A stretch of 64,000 nt of DNA from Micrasema longulum (GCA_022494885.1 JAGVSM010004557.1:31962-95961); one strand, 5' to 3'; counted from the first letter of the stretch, positions 31,506 to 42,490 are shown. A program made the numbers and translations. The notes: generated by a model not told the origin, from the letters alone.

Positions 31506-31659
31506 TTCGCGGGAATCAAATTAACAAAAAAAAAATAGCGTTCTACCCTCTCTGTCTTCCCCACGAGAAAAGGGTGTGACTGTTTGCTTGTTTTGAACAA
31601 TACATTCAGCCATTTTATCTTTTTTGGTTTCAATTTGCCTCGTATTCTAAAAGTCATAG

Positions 31660-31708
31660 TGTTTATCTATCATGCAAGAGGTCTCGTGTTGAATTTCTGA
31701 CATGAAGA
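31660..31708 (+). repeat. SINE A head fragment, interrupted
   Basis: CTATCATGCAAGAGGTCTCG and TGTTGAATTTCTGACA match the anticodon-to-B-box part of SINE A (B box mutated). SINE B begins at 31712. Confidence 0.65.
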
Positions 31709-31711
31709 TCA

Positions 31712-31890
31712 GCTTTGGTCCCATGGCTATTGTCGCGGTCTTACGGATCAGAGGTCCGAGGTGCTAACCCTACTATATCCCGCCTTGATTTTCTAATATC
31801 TCGTTGAAAATGGCCCCTAAAATTGAAATATTTGGGTTTATCATAAGAACGTAAATATTTCCTTTTTAACACAATGTAAAAATTTGTTTT
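31712..31890 (+). repeat. SINE B copy nested inside SINE A
   Basis: TTTGGTCCCATGGCTATTGT, GGATCAGAGGTCCGAGGTGC, TTGATTTTCTAATATCTCGT and AAAATGGCCCCTAAAATTGA. It has a small deletion relative to 42520-42700 and a T-rich end (31880-31895). Confidence 0.7.
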
Positions 31891-31899
31891 TTTTTAAGC

Positions 31900-31962
31900 G
31901 AAATATTAATCATCTTACCTTAATGCGACAAACATGATCAAGATATGCTGTTTAGTACACCA
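31900..31962 (+). repeat. SINE A body/tail fragment, right of the nested SINE B
   Basis: CGAAATATTAATCATCTTAC, CTTAATGCGACAAACATGAT, CAAGATATGCTGTTTAGTAC continue the SINE A body after the nested insertion. Confidence 0.6.
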
Positions 31963-32194
31963 TTATTGAATTGAATGAATTTAAGTATTATAACTAAGTT
32001 ATTTTTAACTGTAAATACGATAGTCAATGTTTGCGTGGTAAAATGTGTTGATAGTGGTCGATAGTACTCTGCCCTGGCGTACTATATATGAAATTATTTT
32101 AGTTGTAAATTAACCAAATCGTGAAGAGAAGACTATAAGATAAGCAGGTTGCTGTGATTAAAACGACCTGTCGCGGCAATTGCTACTGAAGATA

Positions 32195-32470
32195 TGATTT
32201 ACATTCATCATTATCAGAGGCGCTACAGCCCCGTTAGGGGCCCTAGCCTCCTCGAGAATCTGTCTCCATTTTTCCCTGCACCCTGCGGCTCTGTACCAGT
32301 TCGTCAGGGCAATTGCTTTAATGTTACTTTTCACATTATCCAGCCATCTTAATTTTGGTTTGCCTCTGTTTCGTCTGCCTTCCGGAGTAGTATAAAGAAT
32401 CATTTTGAAGTACAGTTATCATTCATTTTTGCACATGGCCCATCCATTGTAATCTTCTAATGATTTTTAT
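32195..32470 (-). pseudogene. LINE RT extreme C-terminus with GAT-type tail
   Basis: Minus-strand words: VAKMNDN, then TTPEGRRNRGKPKLRWLDNV, then NWYRAAGCREKWRQILEEAR. The sequence G.R.RG.P..RWLD.V......NW...A..R..WR.ILEEAR is a well-known C-terminal end of an insect RTE-like LINE. It is followed on the minus strand by GATAATGATGA (32207-32217), the tail. No catalytic part. Confidence 0.75.
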
Positions 32471-32664
32471 AAATTTACATTAAAATACGCATATTGTATT
32501 GCGCTTAACACAAGTTGTGTCCGTTTAATTAAAGAAAAAGATTAATTATTAAAGTAATTCTAAAGAAACCCTCAATTAAATACGGAAAGTCTATTTGAAT
32601 ATTTAGGGTTCATACAGTCGACACTCTTTATAAAATAAATTACATTATACAAATGTATGAAAAA

Positions 32665-32990
32665 GAAAAAATAAAGAGAGGAATGTCACTCAGATACCAA
32701 CACAATTTTAAAATTTCTAAATTCCACACAAGTCATGGTCATAGCTTTGTCTTCAAAGGTGTAAAAAATTATATTAATCTTTCCAATTAACTAAAAACTA
32801 TTAAAAATAATATATCAATAAATAAATTTAAATTAAATCTAAGGAAATTTTTTGAACACGTGTAAACACTACATTAAATTTTAATATGTATAAATGTATA
32901 ATTGTTTTATGTTTTTTCTTTATATATTCTATGTTTTTATTTTTTTCTCATGTACTCGTATTTAAAATTATATAAACTCTTATAATAAAC
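32665..32990 (+). pseudogene. Jockey-like LINE C-terminus and 3' UTR
   Basis: Frame reads RYQHNFKISKFHTSHGHSF, then VFKGVKNYINLSN, a stop, then NKFKLNLRKFFEHV and a stop. This is the last conserved block of I/Jockey-type RTs (R...NF.......G..SF.FKG...YN.L...). One in-frame stop. An AT-rich UTR follows. Confidence 0.6.
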
Positions 32991-32992
32991 AA

Positions 32993-33270
32993 TGGCATGG
33001 AATGCTCTCCCAGCAGAGGTGCGAGGCTGTGAAAGTGAAGTGATGTTTCGGAAAAAACTTAAAACCCACTTGTTCTCTAAATCATTTGAATAAATCCGTA
33101 GCACGTGACAACAAAATAAATTATTTTAATTAAATTACAAATTTAAAAGCTTCAATTAAATTAACTTAACAATAGAATCACCATGTAAAGCGCCCTTAAG
33201 GTATTTTATTACGAAAATGGCGCTATATAAGTTATCCACAATAAATAAATAAATAAAATAAACAAATACA
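32993..33270 (+). mobile_element. L2/CR1-like LINE 3' end
   Basis: The frame from 32999 reads AWNALPAEVRGCESEVMF, RKKLKTHLFSKSFE and a stop (33092). The 3' end has TGTAAAGCGCCCTTAAGG and GGCGCTATATAAGTTATCCA followed by an AATAAATAAATAAAATAAA tail. Both the protein end and the AAAGCGCC...GGCGCTATATAA word pair are typical of L2/CR1-type LINEs. Confidence 0.7.
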
Positions 33271-33424
33271 ACAGTATAAATCACTCTCCAAGCACAAGAG
33301 TTAGTCTCTTTTTTGGAGAGTTACAGTGATAACATTTACTAGATGTGTAAAAGAAGATATGTATAGAATTTTTTAAAACATGTACCTCTTATGAAATTTA
33401 TTAATTAAAAAAAAAAAAAAAAAT

Positions 33425-33890
33425 GAAGTGAACAAGAGGACACAAAATATATTCAATTTAATTTTATTACCAGTGATGTGACGTGACTATTTTCCTGTTT
33501 GCAAAAATATTCTGGTCTTGATTTTACAATAAGACAAAGTTCCATGATATAAATATCCGTAAATGCTAGTAAATTTAGTCTAATAAAAATTGACCCGCAT
33601 CTTCACCGTGCACTGCGCAAATATCGCGAGCATCTTAACAGATTTATTTCTTCGAATGAACGGAACAGGAGAACGAGTCGAAAATTGACACTTTTGTCTT
33701 CTTGACATTTCATTTTGAAGGTTTGTAATCAAATAAAATATAGGTAACGTAGAAGCAACCATAATATCTTAAGAGGGAAAAAAATTCTCAGGAATAACGT
33801 ACAAACTTAACCATTTTTTTAAAACCTTTAATGCTCATATTTAAACGGAAAAAAATGATACAACTTATGTTAACACCTAATATAATTTAT
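33425..33890. repeat. Repeat E, copy 2
   Basis: Same order as 27310-27710: GAACAAGAGGACACAAAAT, CATCTTCACCGTGCACTGCG, TTTGAAGGTTTGTAAT, CGGAAAAAAATGATACAAC. It has about 100 bp extra at 33465-33580 relative to copy 1. Confidence 0.65.
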
Positions 33891-34189
33891 TTTATCTACT
33901 CCAAGAAAAAATTAAACCGTATTTGTTAATTATTTAAATGTAAAATAAATTACCAGTTAATCCAATTAAACATCCAATAATGACTGAACCACGCTTAATT
34001 ATTGCTTTAGCTGGATAATTCATTTAAAAGGCGCATTTTTGTGAACCTTAAGGGCGCTATACAGTAAATATCCCAACACGTCTTGCAGCTACCTATAGAG
34101 CACATGGATGGCACAGCCATTTGATTGAATGCCGGCATTTTATGAACAGGCTGCCATGAGATCGGGTATTTATTTAGTAAATTCAGTGA

Positions 34190-34790
34190 ACAAAATGCCG
34201 ATTATAAGACGTCAGCATAAAACCTATTCTTATCTACGGATGCGAATTGTGGCACCTTCCTATGGCTCAAAACAACACAATACTGAGTTCGAGAATAGAT
34301 GTATCAGAAGAATCTTAGGTGTGCGGTAGTTTGGACTTTGCGAGGAATTAAGGAATTAGAGAACGGACGCATCAAACTCTGGTGGCAACAGTCATCAAGC
34401 GGAGGCAACTTGGTTCGCTGGGCCGTGGATGTACCTACTGCAGTCCCGTTCTTCACACCCCAAAACTGAAATGGATTATCAGAAAGAAATTTTCTGTAGG
34501 CACGTTTGGCATTTTTCACGTACCAGAACACAGCAAATGAAATTAGGCGCTTTTAAGGGTTTGCGAATGACCCTAGTTCTAACAAAATACAATTTATTAA
34601 AAAAATTAGCCACAGGAACAAGCCAATGGTAAAGAAAAACATCACTTCAGTCCCAAAATCCAGTAAGAAAATAGGGAATACGTTTGTACGAAGAAAAATT
34701 ACACTGCGTGTCCTCTTAACCACACTTGCTCACTTTACAAGGCATCATGCAGGTTCTCGACGACCAGGGTTTGTATTCTAATGTAATGTT
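34190..34790 (+). pseudogene. Decayed LINE (family of 24.1 kb), split by unrelated DNA
   Basis: 34190-34380 matches 24600-24780 at DNA level (ACACCTATTTT versus AAACCTATTCTTATCTACGG, TGTGGCACCT, GAAGAATCTTAGGTGTGCGG). 34700-34780 matches 24812-24880 (GCGTGTCCTC, TTTACAAGGCATCATG, TCTCGACG). Between them, 34385-34690 has no counterpart at 24 kb and is a later insertion or rearrangement. It contains a 67-codon frame with no known domain. Confidence 0.6.
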
Positions 34791-34794
34791 TAAA

Positions 34795-35565
34795 TTTATC
34801 TTTAATTTTAACTACAAAGTAAAATTAAGTTTTCCGTATAAAACATAGTGTACTGTCGAGGCATTCAAAAATAAATAAAAGTACGTTCGCATAAAACCCC
34901 AACTACCTATATAGCCACAGCGTGACATTCTAAATGTTAAAACAAAATGCAATGAGTGGAGGCGTATAAAAAAAAAACAACAAAAAAACGCGTGCAAAAT
35001 TGCTTCACAAACACAGAGTTGCAAGTCATAGACCTCATGTTCCAAATTTATTTTGAAAAATTCATCTACAGCGGCTATTTTTGATACAGTAACTATCACA
35101 AATTAATATTGTTTTACGAAACTTTTAGTGAATTATATGTATATTGCAAGCTTTCCTTGGGTTTTTAACTTTAATTCAATAACTGTTTTGCTACGATCAC
35201 CATGCGGTCCACGTGGATTTTTTAAAGCTAGCGCGTTCGCAATACTTACAAACGCATTGTGTAGTATTTGTGAATAAGCCCATGGTATGCAATCGCAAGG
35301 CATACGTATTATGAAAATAATATCTGTCTCTTTCTCGCTCAGACGCGCTTATGAGCGTGACATAGACAACTATTGCTTTGTTAGTTACTAATGATATGGC
35401 AATAAAATATACAAAGGATGCTTCTGTGTTCGTTTGAATTTCGCTGCGATTCTAATAGTAAAAATATAATAAAATGTATTTGATGTGAAAGCATTAAGCT
35501 ATGGATTAAAAACACTGGTTTTTAAATACATATTTTCATTTAATCAAATCATGTATAGGTTGATT
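34795..35565. other. Nothing certain; GC-balanced patch
   Basis: 35190-35400 is more balanced in base use (CACCATGCGGTCCACGTGG, TCTTTCTCGCTCAGACGCG). 35223-35252 (AGCTAGCGCGTTCGCAATAC) resembles the candidate terminal repeat at 35572. No ORF of note. Confidence 0.3.
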
Positions 35566-35569
35566 ATCT

Positions 35570-35890
35570 AGTGCTGGCGCTTTCGCAAAACTTACACAAA
35601 AACATTTTGAATGTACAGAATATTGATTTTAAACATCTTGATATTGTATTTAATGTTTTTAAAAATATCTTTTAGATTCGAGCAAAAAAAATTTCACTCA
35701 TTTTTTAAAGAAGCCTGTTTTTTATTTAATATTTTGTGTTCATTATAATATTAATTAATACAGTGTAATTAAAATGCACAGTACAGATTATATTTTAGAA
35801 AATATGTAAACACAATTATTGATAAACAGCCTGTAGATTTTAAATGCGTTTGAGTTTAAACGAGTTTTGCGAACGAGCCAGATTAGTTAA
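35570..35890. mobile_element. Candidate MITE with short inverted ends
   Basis: CTGGCGCTTTCGCAAAACT (35573-35591) and, on the other strand, CTGGCTCGTTCGCAAAACT (35883-35865) are inverted and differ at few places. The inside is AT-rich and non-coding, about 320 bp. A third related end lies at 35226. No target duplication was proven. Confidence 0.35.
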
Positions 35891-36077
35891 ACAATCAGTA
35901 CTGTCAATGGTGAATAAATGAGCGCTTTTGCAACGCCATCAGTGCATAAACTAAGGATTTTTTGCGCGATTTATGGTTGAGTGCCATATTGTCAAAAGTG
36001 GCGTATTTCCCCAAGTTACTATAAGTGTTTTAATTTGGTATTCCGGAGGAACACACAACTTGGAGGAATTTTTTTAA

Positions 36078-36530
36078 ATGATTTTTTTTAACATTATGTA
36101 TGTGGCAGAATGTAAGGCAGCAGTACTTTTCACTCTGCCATTTAAAAAAGATAACAGCCGTAAATGTGCTGTCCTTGCGGTTCAACCGCAAATTTGGACC
36201 CGTCTCGTAGAGATGGGCAGAGTCAATATCGGCTACGCTAAAGTTGGGGTAGCAGAGTATATTTCATTAATATCTTGTCAGAAATGCATGAGCTACGGAC
36301 ATTCCGTGGCTCACTGTAAAAATAAAGAAGTGTGTTGGAAGTGTGGTGGAGAACACCGCGCAGCCCAATGCACAGAAAAGGGCAGCACGACCAAGTGCAA
36401 TAACTGCATCTTGGTCAACAAATTGTATAAAACAAATACTCCAACGAACCATAAAGCTCTGTCATTAGAGTGCCCGGCGCACCAGAGGCAAATAAATAGG
36501 TATAAGAACATGGTTGACTATGGCCAGTAA
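36078..36530 (+). pseudogene. R1-like gag (ORF1) C-terminal part with CCHC zinc knuckles
   Basis: 150 codons open. After about 30 residues comes CAVLAVQPQIWTRLVEMGRV and then three cysteine clusters: CQKCMSYGHSVAHC, CWKCGGEHRAAQC, and CNNCILVN with a later H and C (SLECPAH). This is the retroviral-like knuckle array that binds LINE RNA in the ribonucleoprotein. A full ORF1 has several hundred residues upstream; that part is absent. It ends in TAA at 36528-36530, overlapping the first ATG of ORF2 (36520) by 11 bases. Confidence 0.85.
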
Positions 36531-37749
36531 ACCATTTAGTATCATTAAAGTTGCTCAGGCTAATCTACAAAGATGCGAATCTGCCACCGTATCGTTTCTC
36601 AAAGAGGCGGTTGAACAACATTTTGACATCGCTTTAGTACAGGAACCGTACGTTGGAAGCACGGGTAAAATTAACAAATCTACGTATGGAGGAAAGATTT
36701 TCCAAAAAAGTGGCTTAAATTTCCCGGTCAAGGCAGCCATAATAATATTTAACCAGGAATTTTCAAAAAACTGCATTTTACTTGATAAATATAGCAATAA
36801 CGCCAATATTTTCATTGAAGCAACGGTGGAGTCGCAACCACTAATAATCGGCTCTCTTTACTTTTCACCGAGTGAAGACATTGACTCCAGCCTGAGTAAA
36901 TTCAACGCAGTAACGGAAGACAAAGGCCAATGTAAAATCGTAATCGGTGCCGATGCAAATTCTAAGAGCATTTGGTGGGGGAGCGATAGAACCGACAAAA
37001 GAGGCGATAAAGTCGTTGACTTCATATCGCAAAAACAACTACATATTGTTAATACAGGAAACTTGCCTACTTTTGAAACCATAAGAGGCAGCAAATTATT
37101 AAAAAGCGTCATAGACATCACGGTTTGCACCTCCAACATGATCGGCCTAGTCGACAAATGGATGGTTAATAGAGAAATAGCAGCACTGTCAGACCACAAT
37201 GGAATAATATTCGATTTGTTATTAAAAACTCATTTATTCACTAAAGATAACGCTGATACAACATTTCTGTACAAAACATGCAAAGCAAACTGGGACAAAT
37301 TCAGCACAACCCTAACAAAGATATTAAAGGAAAAGGGTCTATCCCAAACAGATATCGACTCCAACAACGAACAGAGTGTCCTAAACAGACAAGTCAGCCT
37401 TTACACTGACGCAATCTCTGAAACTTGTCGATCGTCAATACCCACTATGAAAACAGCGCCTCTCAAAAAATGTCCATGGTGGACAACGGAATTGACAAAA
37501 ATGAAAAAAGACGTGACTATAGCTAAACGTAAACTTGTGAACTCAGCCGCTAGCCGGAGAGTAAATGTCACATTACCAGCCTATCTGGAGATTAGACAAG
37601 AATATAAAAATCTGGTTGCGACAACCAAAACCCAGAGCTGGAAAAAATTTCTGTTCGGCACAATCGAAAGAAACCACGTGGTCAACAGTGCAAAGAATTC
37701 TCAAATCAACGCAATATCGCCCCCCAGAAACTCTAAAGTTCCAAAATAA
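36514..37749 (+). pseudogene. R1-like ORF2, apurinic endonuclease domain
   Basis: The first ATG is at 36520; the open frame is entered at a TTG at 36514. Endonuclease landmarks: N17 in QANLQR, E44 in LVQEPYV, the GADANSKSIWWG block (146-156, D147 and N149), D201 in VIDITVCT and SDH at 226-228. These are the metal- and phosphate-binding residues of AP-type LINE endonucleases that nick the target for primed reverse transcription, and all are present. After SWKKF (about 37645) the true reading moves to another frame, near a run of six A's; the remaining residues to 37749 are out of frame. Confidence 0.88.
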
Positions 37750-38026
37750 ACAAACAACCTCAGCGGAGGAGTCGGCCACCGAGCTTCTTAGACATTTCTT
37801 TCCCGATGACTCATCGTCACAAGAATCAGCCGAGCAACTTTTGATTAGACAAAACAAAGAAGCAGCGCTTCTGAAAAATAATGATGTACTATTTACCGAA
37901 CTAGAAATAAGAAAAACACTTTTAGAATTAGATTCCAGAAAAGCACCGGGTCGTGATCACTTCACTGCAGACATTTGCCGGATGGCGTTCCGGGCTCATC
38001 CGAGATTTCTTCGGCGCTATGCATAA
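37655..38026 (+). pseudogene. R1-like ORF2, linker and start of RT (second frame)
   Basis: Frame of 37565-38026. It continues the protein with KETTWSTVQRILKS, ELLRHFFPDDSS, LTELEIRKTLLELDSRKAP, GRDHFTADICRMAFRAHP, which is RT motif 0/1 (KAPG.D.FTADI). It ends where another frameshift occurs (about 38005). Words in other frames then carry the RT on (FGAMHNL, LRLAVFP, VIRKPGEGNW), so the gene was once continuous here. Confidence 0.8.
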
Positions 38027-38274
38027 CCTTTAGCGAGGTTGGCTGTTTCCACGCTTTCCTCGTGCGGAAGAGCAGCAAGAATAAAAAGTTATACGCAAAC
38101 CGGGCGAAGGGAACTGGCGATATGTACTTCTGCCGGGCCGTTCGGATATGCCACGGTGCGGAGTAAAGGTCCGCAAACAATTGGCAGAATATCATGGAAT
38201 TCAACAAAATATAATAAAATTCAATTCTCCGCCAATATGGTTTACTCGACAAGAGAATTTCGGGGACGCCAGCC

Positions 38275-40215
38275 TTGCAACAATTAACATCAAGGAACAG
38301 CAACAAAGGGAAGGTTATACGTGTGGCTGACCATCGCCGAAGCATCAAAGGGGAGCGTTCGATGATACCACAGGTAACTCATCTCAAGCAACTAGCGCGA
38401 CTTGACTGCCCCTTGAACATCTTTAACATGTTCAAGGACTACCTGTCGGATAGGATGGTAGAAATAAAATACGCGGGAGCCAGCTCAAAGAAAGGTTCCA
38501 ATAAGGGTTGCATACAGGGATCTGCTTGCGGCCCGGTGCTTTGGAATATCGTCCTAGACGAACTTTTACAAAACGAATATCACTGCAATGTTCATTTACA
38601 AGCATTTGCAGATGATGTACTACTGGTCATAAAACACAAAGACATTAACGTTCTGGAGAGTATTACTAATGAAACGCTCTCCTCGGTCACTGAATGGGGA
38701 GATAAAGTCAAATTGATATTTTCAGAGGAAAAAACTAACGCTCTCTTCATAACTAAGCGCAGAAAGGCGCAGGCACCTTGCCTTTTCATGAAGGGAAAAA
38801 GAATTAACTTCGTAACAGACTGCAAAATCCTTGGAGTGGTACTAGATGAGAATCTTAATTGGAGTAAACATGTAGATTCAGTAACGAAAAAAGCGACAAA
38901 AATCGCAAAGAAATTAATATTCATGGCCAAGCCAACATGGGGTCTCAATCCTGAAATATTGCGGTCAATTTACATTGGAGTAGTGGAACCGATGATCACT
39001 TATGCTGCGGCGGTGTGGTCGGAAGCGGCAAAAAGGAAAAATATACAGGCGAAACTAAATAGAGTACAGAGATCTATGGGAATAAGAATATGCAAAGCAT
39101 ACCGCACGGCTTCCCTTACATCTGTACAAGCAATAGCTGGACTGATTCCACTGGACTTAAAAGTTAAAGAGCTGGGAGAAATCTATAATACGAAAAAGAA
39201 TCTCACCATCACTAATAGACCAGATGATCAAAGATACCAGGGAAGGAGAGCGTACACGGAACTGCCGCATCCAAGCGAGCAAATAGGTGAAATCACCAGT
39301 TACCCAGACTCGTACGCAAGAGTCAAATTCCCCGTCGAAGAAATCGATATATACACGGATGGAAGTAAAACTGAAGGAAAAGTGGGAGCAGCTTTCGCCG
39401 TGTTTAATAATGACGGAGAAGTACACAGAAAGAAGCTTCCCATGGCTGACTACTGCTCGGTATTCCAAGCCGAACTCTTCGCCATTATGAAAGCCTTAGA
39501 CTGGGTCTCTAGCAAGACGAGCAACTGGAAGACTGTCAACTTGTTGTCAGATTCTAGAAGCTCTGTTCAAGCACTTGAAGACGGGGCTCCCGACAATCCG
39601 ATGGTTTTCTACATCCAAAACTCATCTCGGAGCTTAAAGTCCAAAGTCATCGATTGCAAATTTGTGTGGATTCGAGGCCATAATGGCCTTGCGGGAAATG
39701 AAAGAGCTGATGAACTAGCTAAAAGCGCAGCTCTACACGTAAAAACCGCAAAGCTTTACACTGAATTTCCACTTAGTTACGCCAAAAGAGAATTAAGAAG
39801 TCTGACTTTAACAGAATGGGAAGAACGATACCAAAGCAGCACCACTGGTTCTGGAACCAAATACTTTTTAAAGACACTAGAAGAGTGCAAAAACTTCAGA
39901 AAATCAAACACGCCAACATTCGAGTCAACCCAGATTCTAACGGGCCATGGAGCCACACTCTCTTATCTTCACAGATTTAAATTGAAAGATAATCCGGCTT
40001 GTCCTTGCGACACACAGACGGAGCAAAACGTAGATCATCTGTTGTTTCACTGCCCCATGTTTGCCATAGATCGATTCTCTTTCGAAAAAGAGTGCAACAG
40101 ATTAAATGTTCCATTTAAAGATTTTACGCAGGTACTTCAAAACAGGTTACTCTCCGGGATGTTCGTGAACTTTGCTAAAGTAATTATAGATAGAATAAGA
40201 CCCATGAACAAGTAA
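38275..40215 (+). pseudogene. R1-like ORF2, RT core, RNase H and zinc finger
   Basis: 646 codons open, entered at a TTG. RT motif A (GAFDDT, 38355-38368) lies in a different frame, so a frameshift falls between it and VTHLKQL. RT motif B: KGCIQGSACGPVLWN (77-91); motif C: FADD (111-114). RNase H: TDGS (D362), QAELFAI (E400), SDSRSS (D426), GHNGLAGNERADELA (D479), all four acidic residues present. C-terminal finger: CPCDTQTEQNVDHLLFHC. RNase H would remove the template RNA strand. With motif A out of frame, this copy cannot make an active RT. Confidence 0.9.
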
Positions 40216-40652
40216 AGAGGCTGGCACTCTATACTTGTCATAACAATCTGCGATAATAACAATATTAAAATGTAAACTAATCAAAATTTCTCCACAGATA
40301 CCTCCCTTTCCTGTTAAGGTTTCTCATGGTTCCCTTAACACTTGGACGAATGTCGGAAAGTGAAATTAGCCCATGAAAACAGAGGTTATAGGTACACAAA
40401 ACACAAACACGCAAAATGACGCACATAAAAACGAACACAAATAACAAAATACATAACACAAACAAGTATAGTCGCATTCGGAGGCGCTGACACATGTATT
40501 TGTGTTAGTGCTTTTGATGTGATTGTAAACTAATTGACAGTACACAAACACTCACACGTAAAATCATACACAAAGCACTAACACTAAAAACAGCACAAAT
40601 ATATCACCTTGATAAATAATAAGCAAGGGAAAAACAATGCAACACAACCAGG

Positions 40653-40695
<43 letters not shown>
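40216..40695 (+). other. R1-like element 3' UTR and poly(A) tail
   Basis: About 437 bp of non-coding sequence with many ACACAAA words, then an uninterrupted run of 43 A's at 40653-40695. Such runs shorten and mutate quickly, so their survival suggests recent insertion. Confidence 0.85.
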
Positions 40696-40697
<2 letters not shown>

Positions 40698-40699
40698 AA

Positions 40700-41455
40700 A
40701 ACTAGAAATTTGAATTCATCCTAATTACAATCAAATTTACTTTCAAATAAAACGAGGCGCAATTGAACTACATGCAAATTAAATTATGCTATGCCTATTT
40801 TAAAAATGCAAAAATTAAAATAAAAATGTAGTATGGGAATTATTTTTTTAAAATGTGCAACTTACCCCCTCTTAACGCAAACAGTTTCCTCACATATGTT
40901 AAATTATATGTGATCCTATTATTGTTCATGATTTTTTTTTTTAAATATTTTATGCAAATAAAAAAAAAGTTATTTTAATATAATCTTCAATATTATCTAA
41001 CATTTTTTAAATAAATAATTTTTAATTATTTTTGGTTATGAGGGGGCCAAAATTTAAATGGCAAAGAGCATTTGATTCTTGAATGTATTTTTATAATTTC
41101 CCACTTGTAACGGTTTAAGTATTTTGGGGCGATGCTCGTACTTAACCCTTTGAATTATGTGACAAAATGGTTTGCATCAACCCTCTTCCATTAGATTAGG
41201 ATAGATGAGGCGATAAGATATATGTTATGTAAAAATGCACTCTCCTATACCTAGGATACATAGGTATGGAAATGAATTAGAACAAATATTCGATATCTTC
41301 AATACAAATTCTGTGCATGAATTAAAACGAATTTTCACTCGTTATTTTTTTGAAAAATAATGGTTTTATTTTAAAATATATTACTGAATTTAACTTTGTT
41401 TCCTGGAATACGTGATTTTTTATTTTTTTATTTAACATGTTAGACATAATTTTAA
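40700..41455. other. AT-rich flank of the R1-like element
   Basis: Starts GGAAAACTAGAAATTTG after the poly(A). No copy of this string was seen near 36060, so a target duplication is not confirmed. TTAACCCTTTGAATTATG at 41143 resembles a piggyBac-type end, but no partner was found. Confidence 0.35.
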
Positions 41456-41459
41456 ATTG

Positions 41460-41870
41460 TACATTGGTGGATTTATTGCCAAATGGCAACTTCTTCCATC
41501 CAACTGATGATAATAATTTCACTAAATAGAGGTATTATTTACTAATTTAACTTTTTTTTTCATTTTGTTTTATTGTTAAAAAAAATTTTTCTTTTTAAGT
41601 ACTAATGTTGTTTTAGTTTTTTTATTATTATTATTTCGTTATTCTCCACTTTACTGTGTTATATCTAAATTTTCTCATGGTTATTGCTATCTTTATTTAG
41701 AAATGTTATATTTCTTTTTAACTTTTTGTATTATATGTTTAGTTTTAATTATTCTATTATTTCATTCTCTGTACTGCATGATTATTGTGCACTGCTGTGA
41801 TTATTTCAGTAAATATTTATTTTTGTAAAAGGTTCTTGGAACCGTTTATGTATAAATAAATAAATATAAA
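41460..41870 (+). mobile_element. Jockey-like LINE 3' UTR and tail
   Basis: Starts TTGCCAAATGGCAACTTCTT and ends TTGTAAAAGGTTCTTGGAAC, CGTTTATGTATAAATAAATA. It is a diverged copy of 8340-9800 without the duplication and fold-back, so it shows the uninterrupted UTR. Confidence 0.7.
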
Positions 41871-41934
41871 GAAAGGTTAGAAAAAATTCAATGAACGTTT
41901 CTGCGACATCTGAACGGGAGATACAGGTCTAAAT

Positions 41935-42490
41935 AAAATGCCATCTAAAAAAGCTTTACACGCTTGATTCAGAAGATCGCCGTCTGCTGTTAGACATACG
42001 GGTTCTTCTTGACATACTAAGTGGACGCCTTGATAGCCCGGCTCTTGTGTCAGAGTTATAATTAAATGCCTCTCGCTGCCCTACTTCTTTTTTGTTCGAT
42101 ACACCATTTTTAGAAAATTAAGTTATGAATGCCAATATGTTCATTATCTTATTACGCGTCCATGTAGCTAAAAAAAAATTTTTTTCCGTTATTAAACCGT
42201 ATTTTCAGCATTTTTTGAGTGCCAATCTCCACTTACTGATTTTATGCATTTGACTTTAAAAACAAATAAAATACCCTTTGTCAAATTTGCAAAATGGTCA
42301 ATTAAACGTACAAGAACTAGGACAGCGCTCTGGCTACTGCACCCGTCACGCCTTGGGCTTTCTATTTCATGTAGCAGCAGCTCGTACGAACTATGTCCAG
42401 AACTATCTACTTAAACTTTTAGCTCGTGATCATCATTTGAACTTTCCCCATAATGTTATTATTGATTCTAATAAATTCACTTAATTAAAT
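41935..42490 (+). pseudogene. LINE RT C-terminal fragment
   Basis: The translation around 41960-42060 gives SEDRRLLLDIRVLLDILSGR and LDSPALVSEL. The frame 42278-42484 gives AAARTNYVQNYLLKLLARDH. In Jockey-like LINEs the C-terminus has the order RR..LD...LY.L..G..DCPELL, then F.VP..RTNY, then .L...... . Frames differ and about 200 bp between them are AT-rich, so it is decayed. It ends in TTAAA-type repeats (42483-42520). Confidence 0.5.

Larger units (their letters stand above)
36070..40695 (+). mobile_element. R1-like non-LTR retrotransposon, near complete but frameshifted
   Basis: A 4.6-kb LINE carrying, in order, gag CCHC knuckles, AP endonuclease, RT, RNase H, a C-terminal zinc finger, a 3' UTR of about 440 bp and a poly(A) run of 43 (40653-40695). 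The gag N-terminus is missing, so the copy is 5'-truncated near 36070. ORF1 and ORF2 overlap in different frames, as in R1-type elements. At least three frameshifts break ORF2. It is GC-richer than its surroundings, which makes the borders easy to see. Confidence 0.9.

Noticed and set aside
37962..38348. Minus-strand ORF across the R1-like element
   Set aside because: It is a shadow of the forward RT coding sequence, which has clear motifs.
41143..41200. Second piggyBac-type end (TTAACCCTTT)
   Set aside because: No GGG-TTAA partner was found within a sensible distance.
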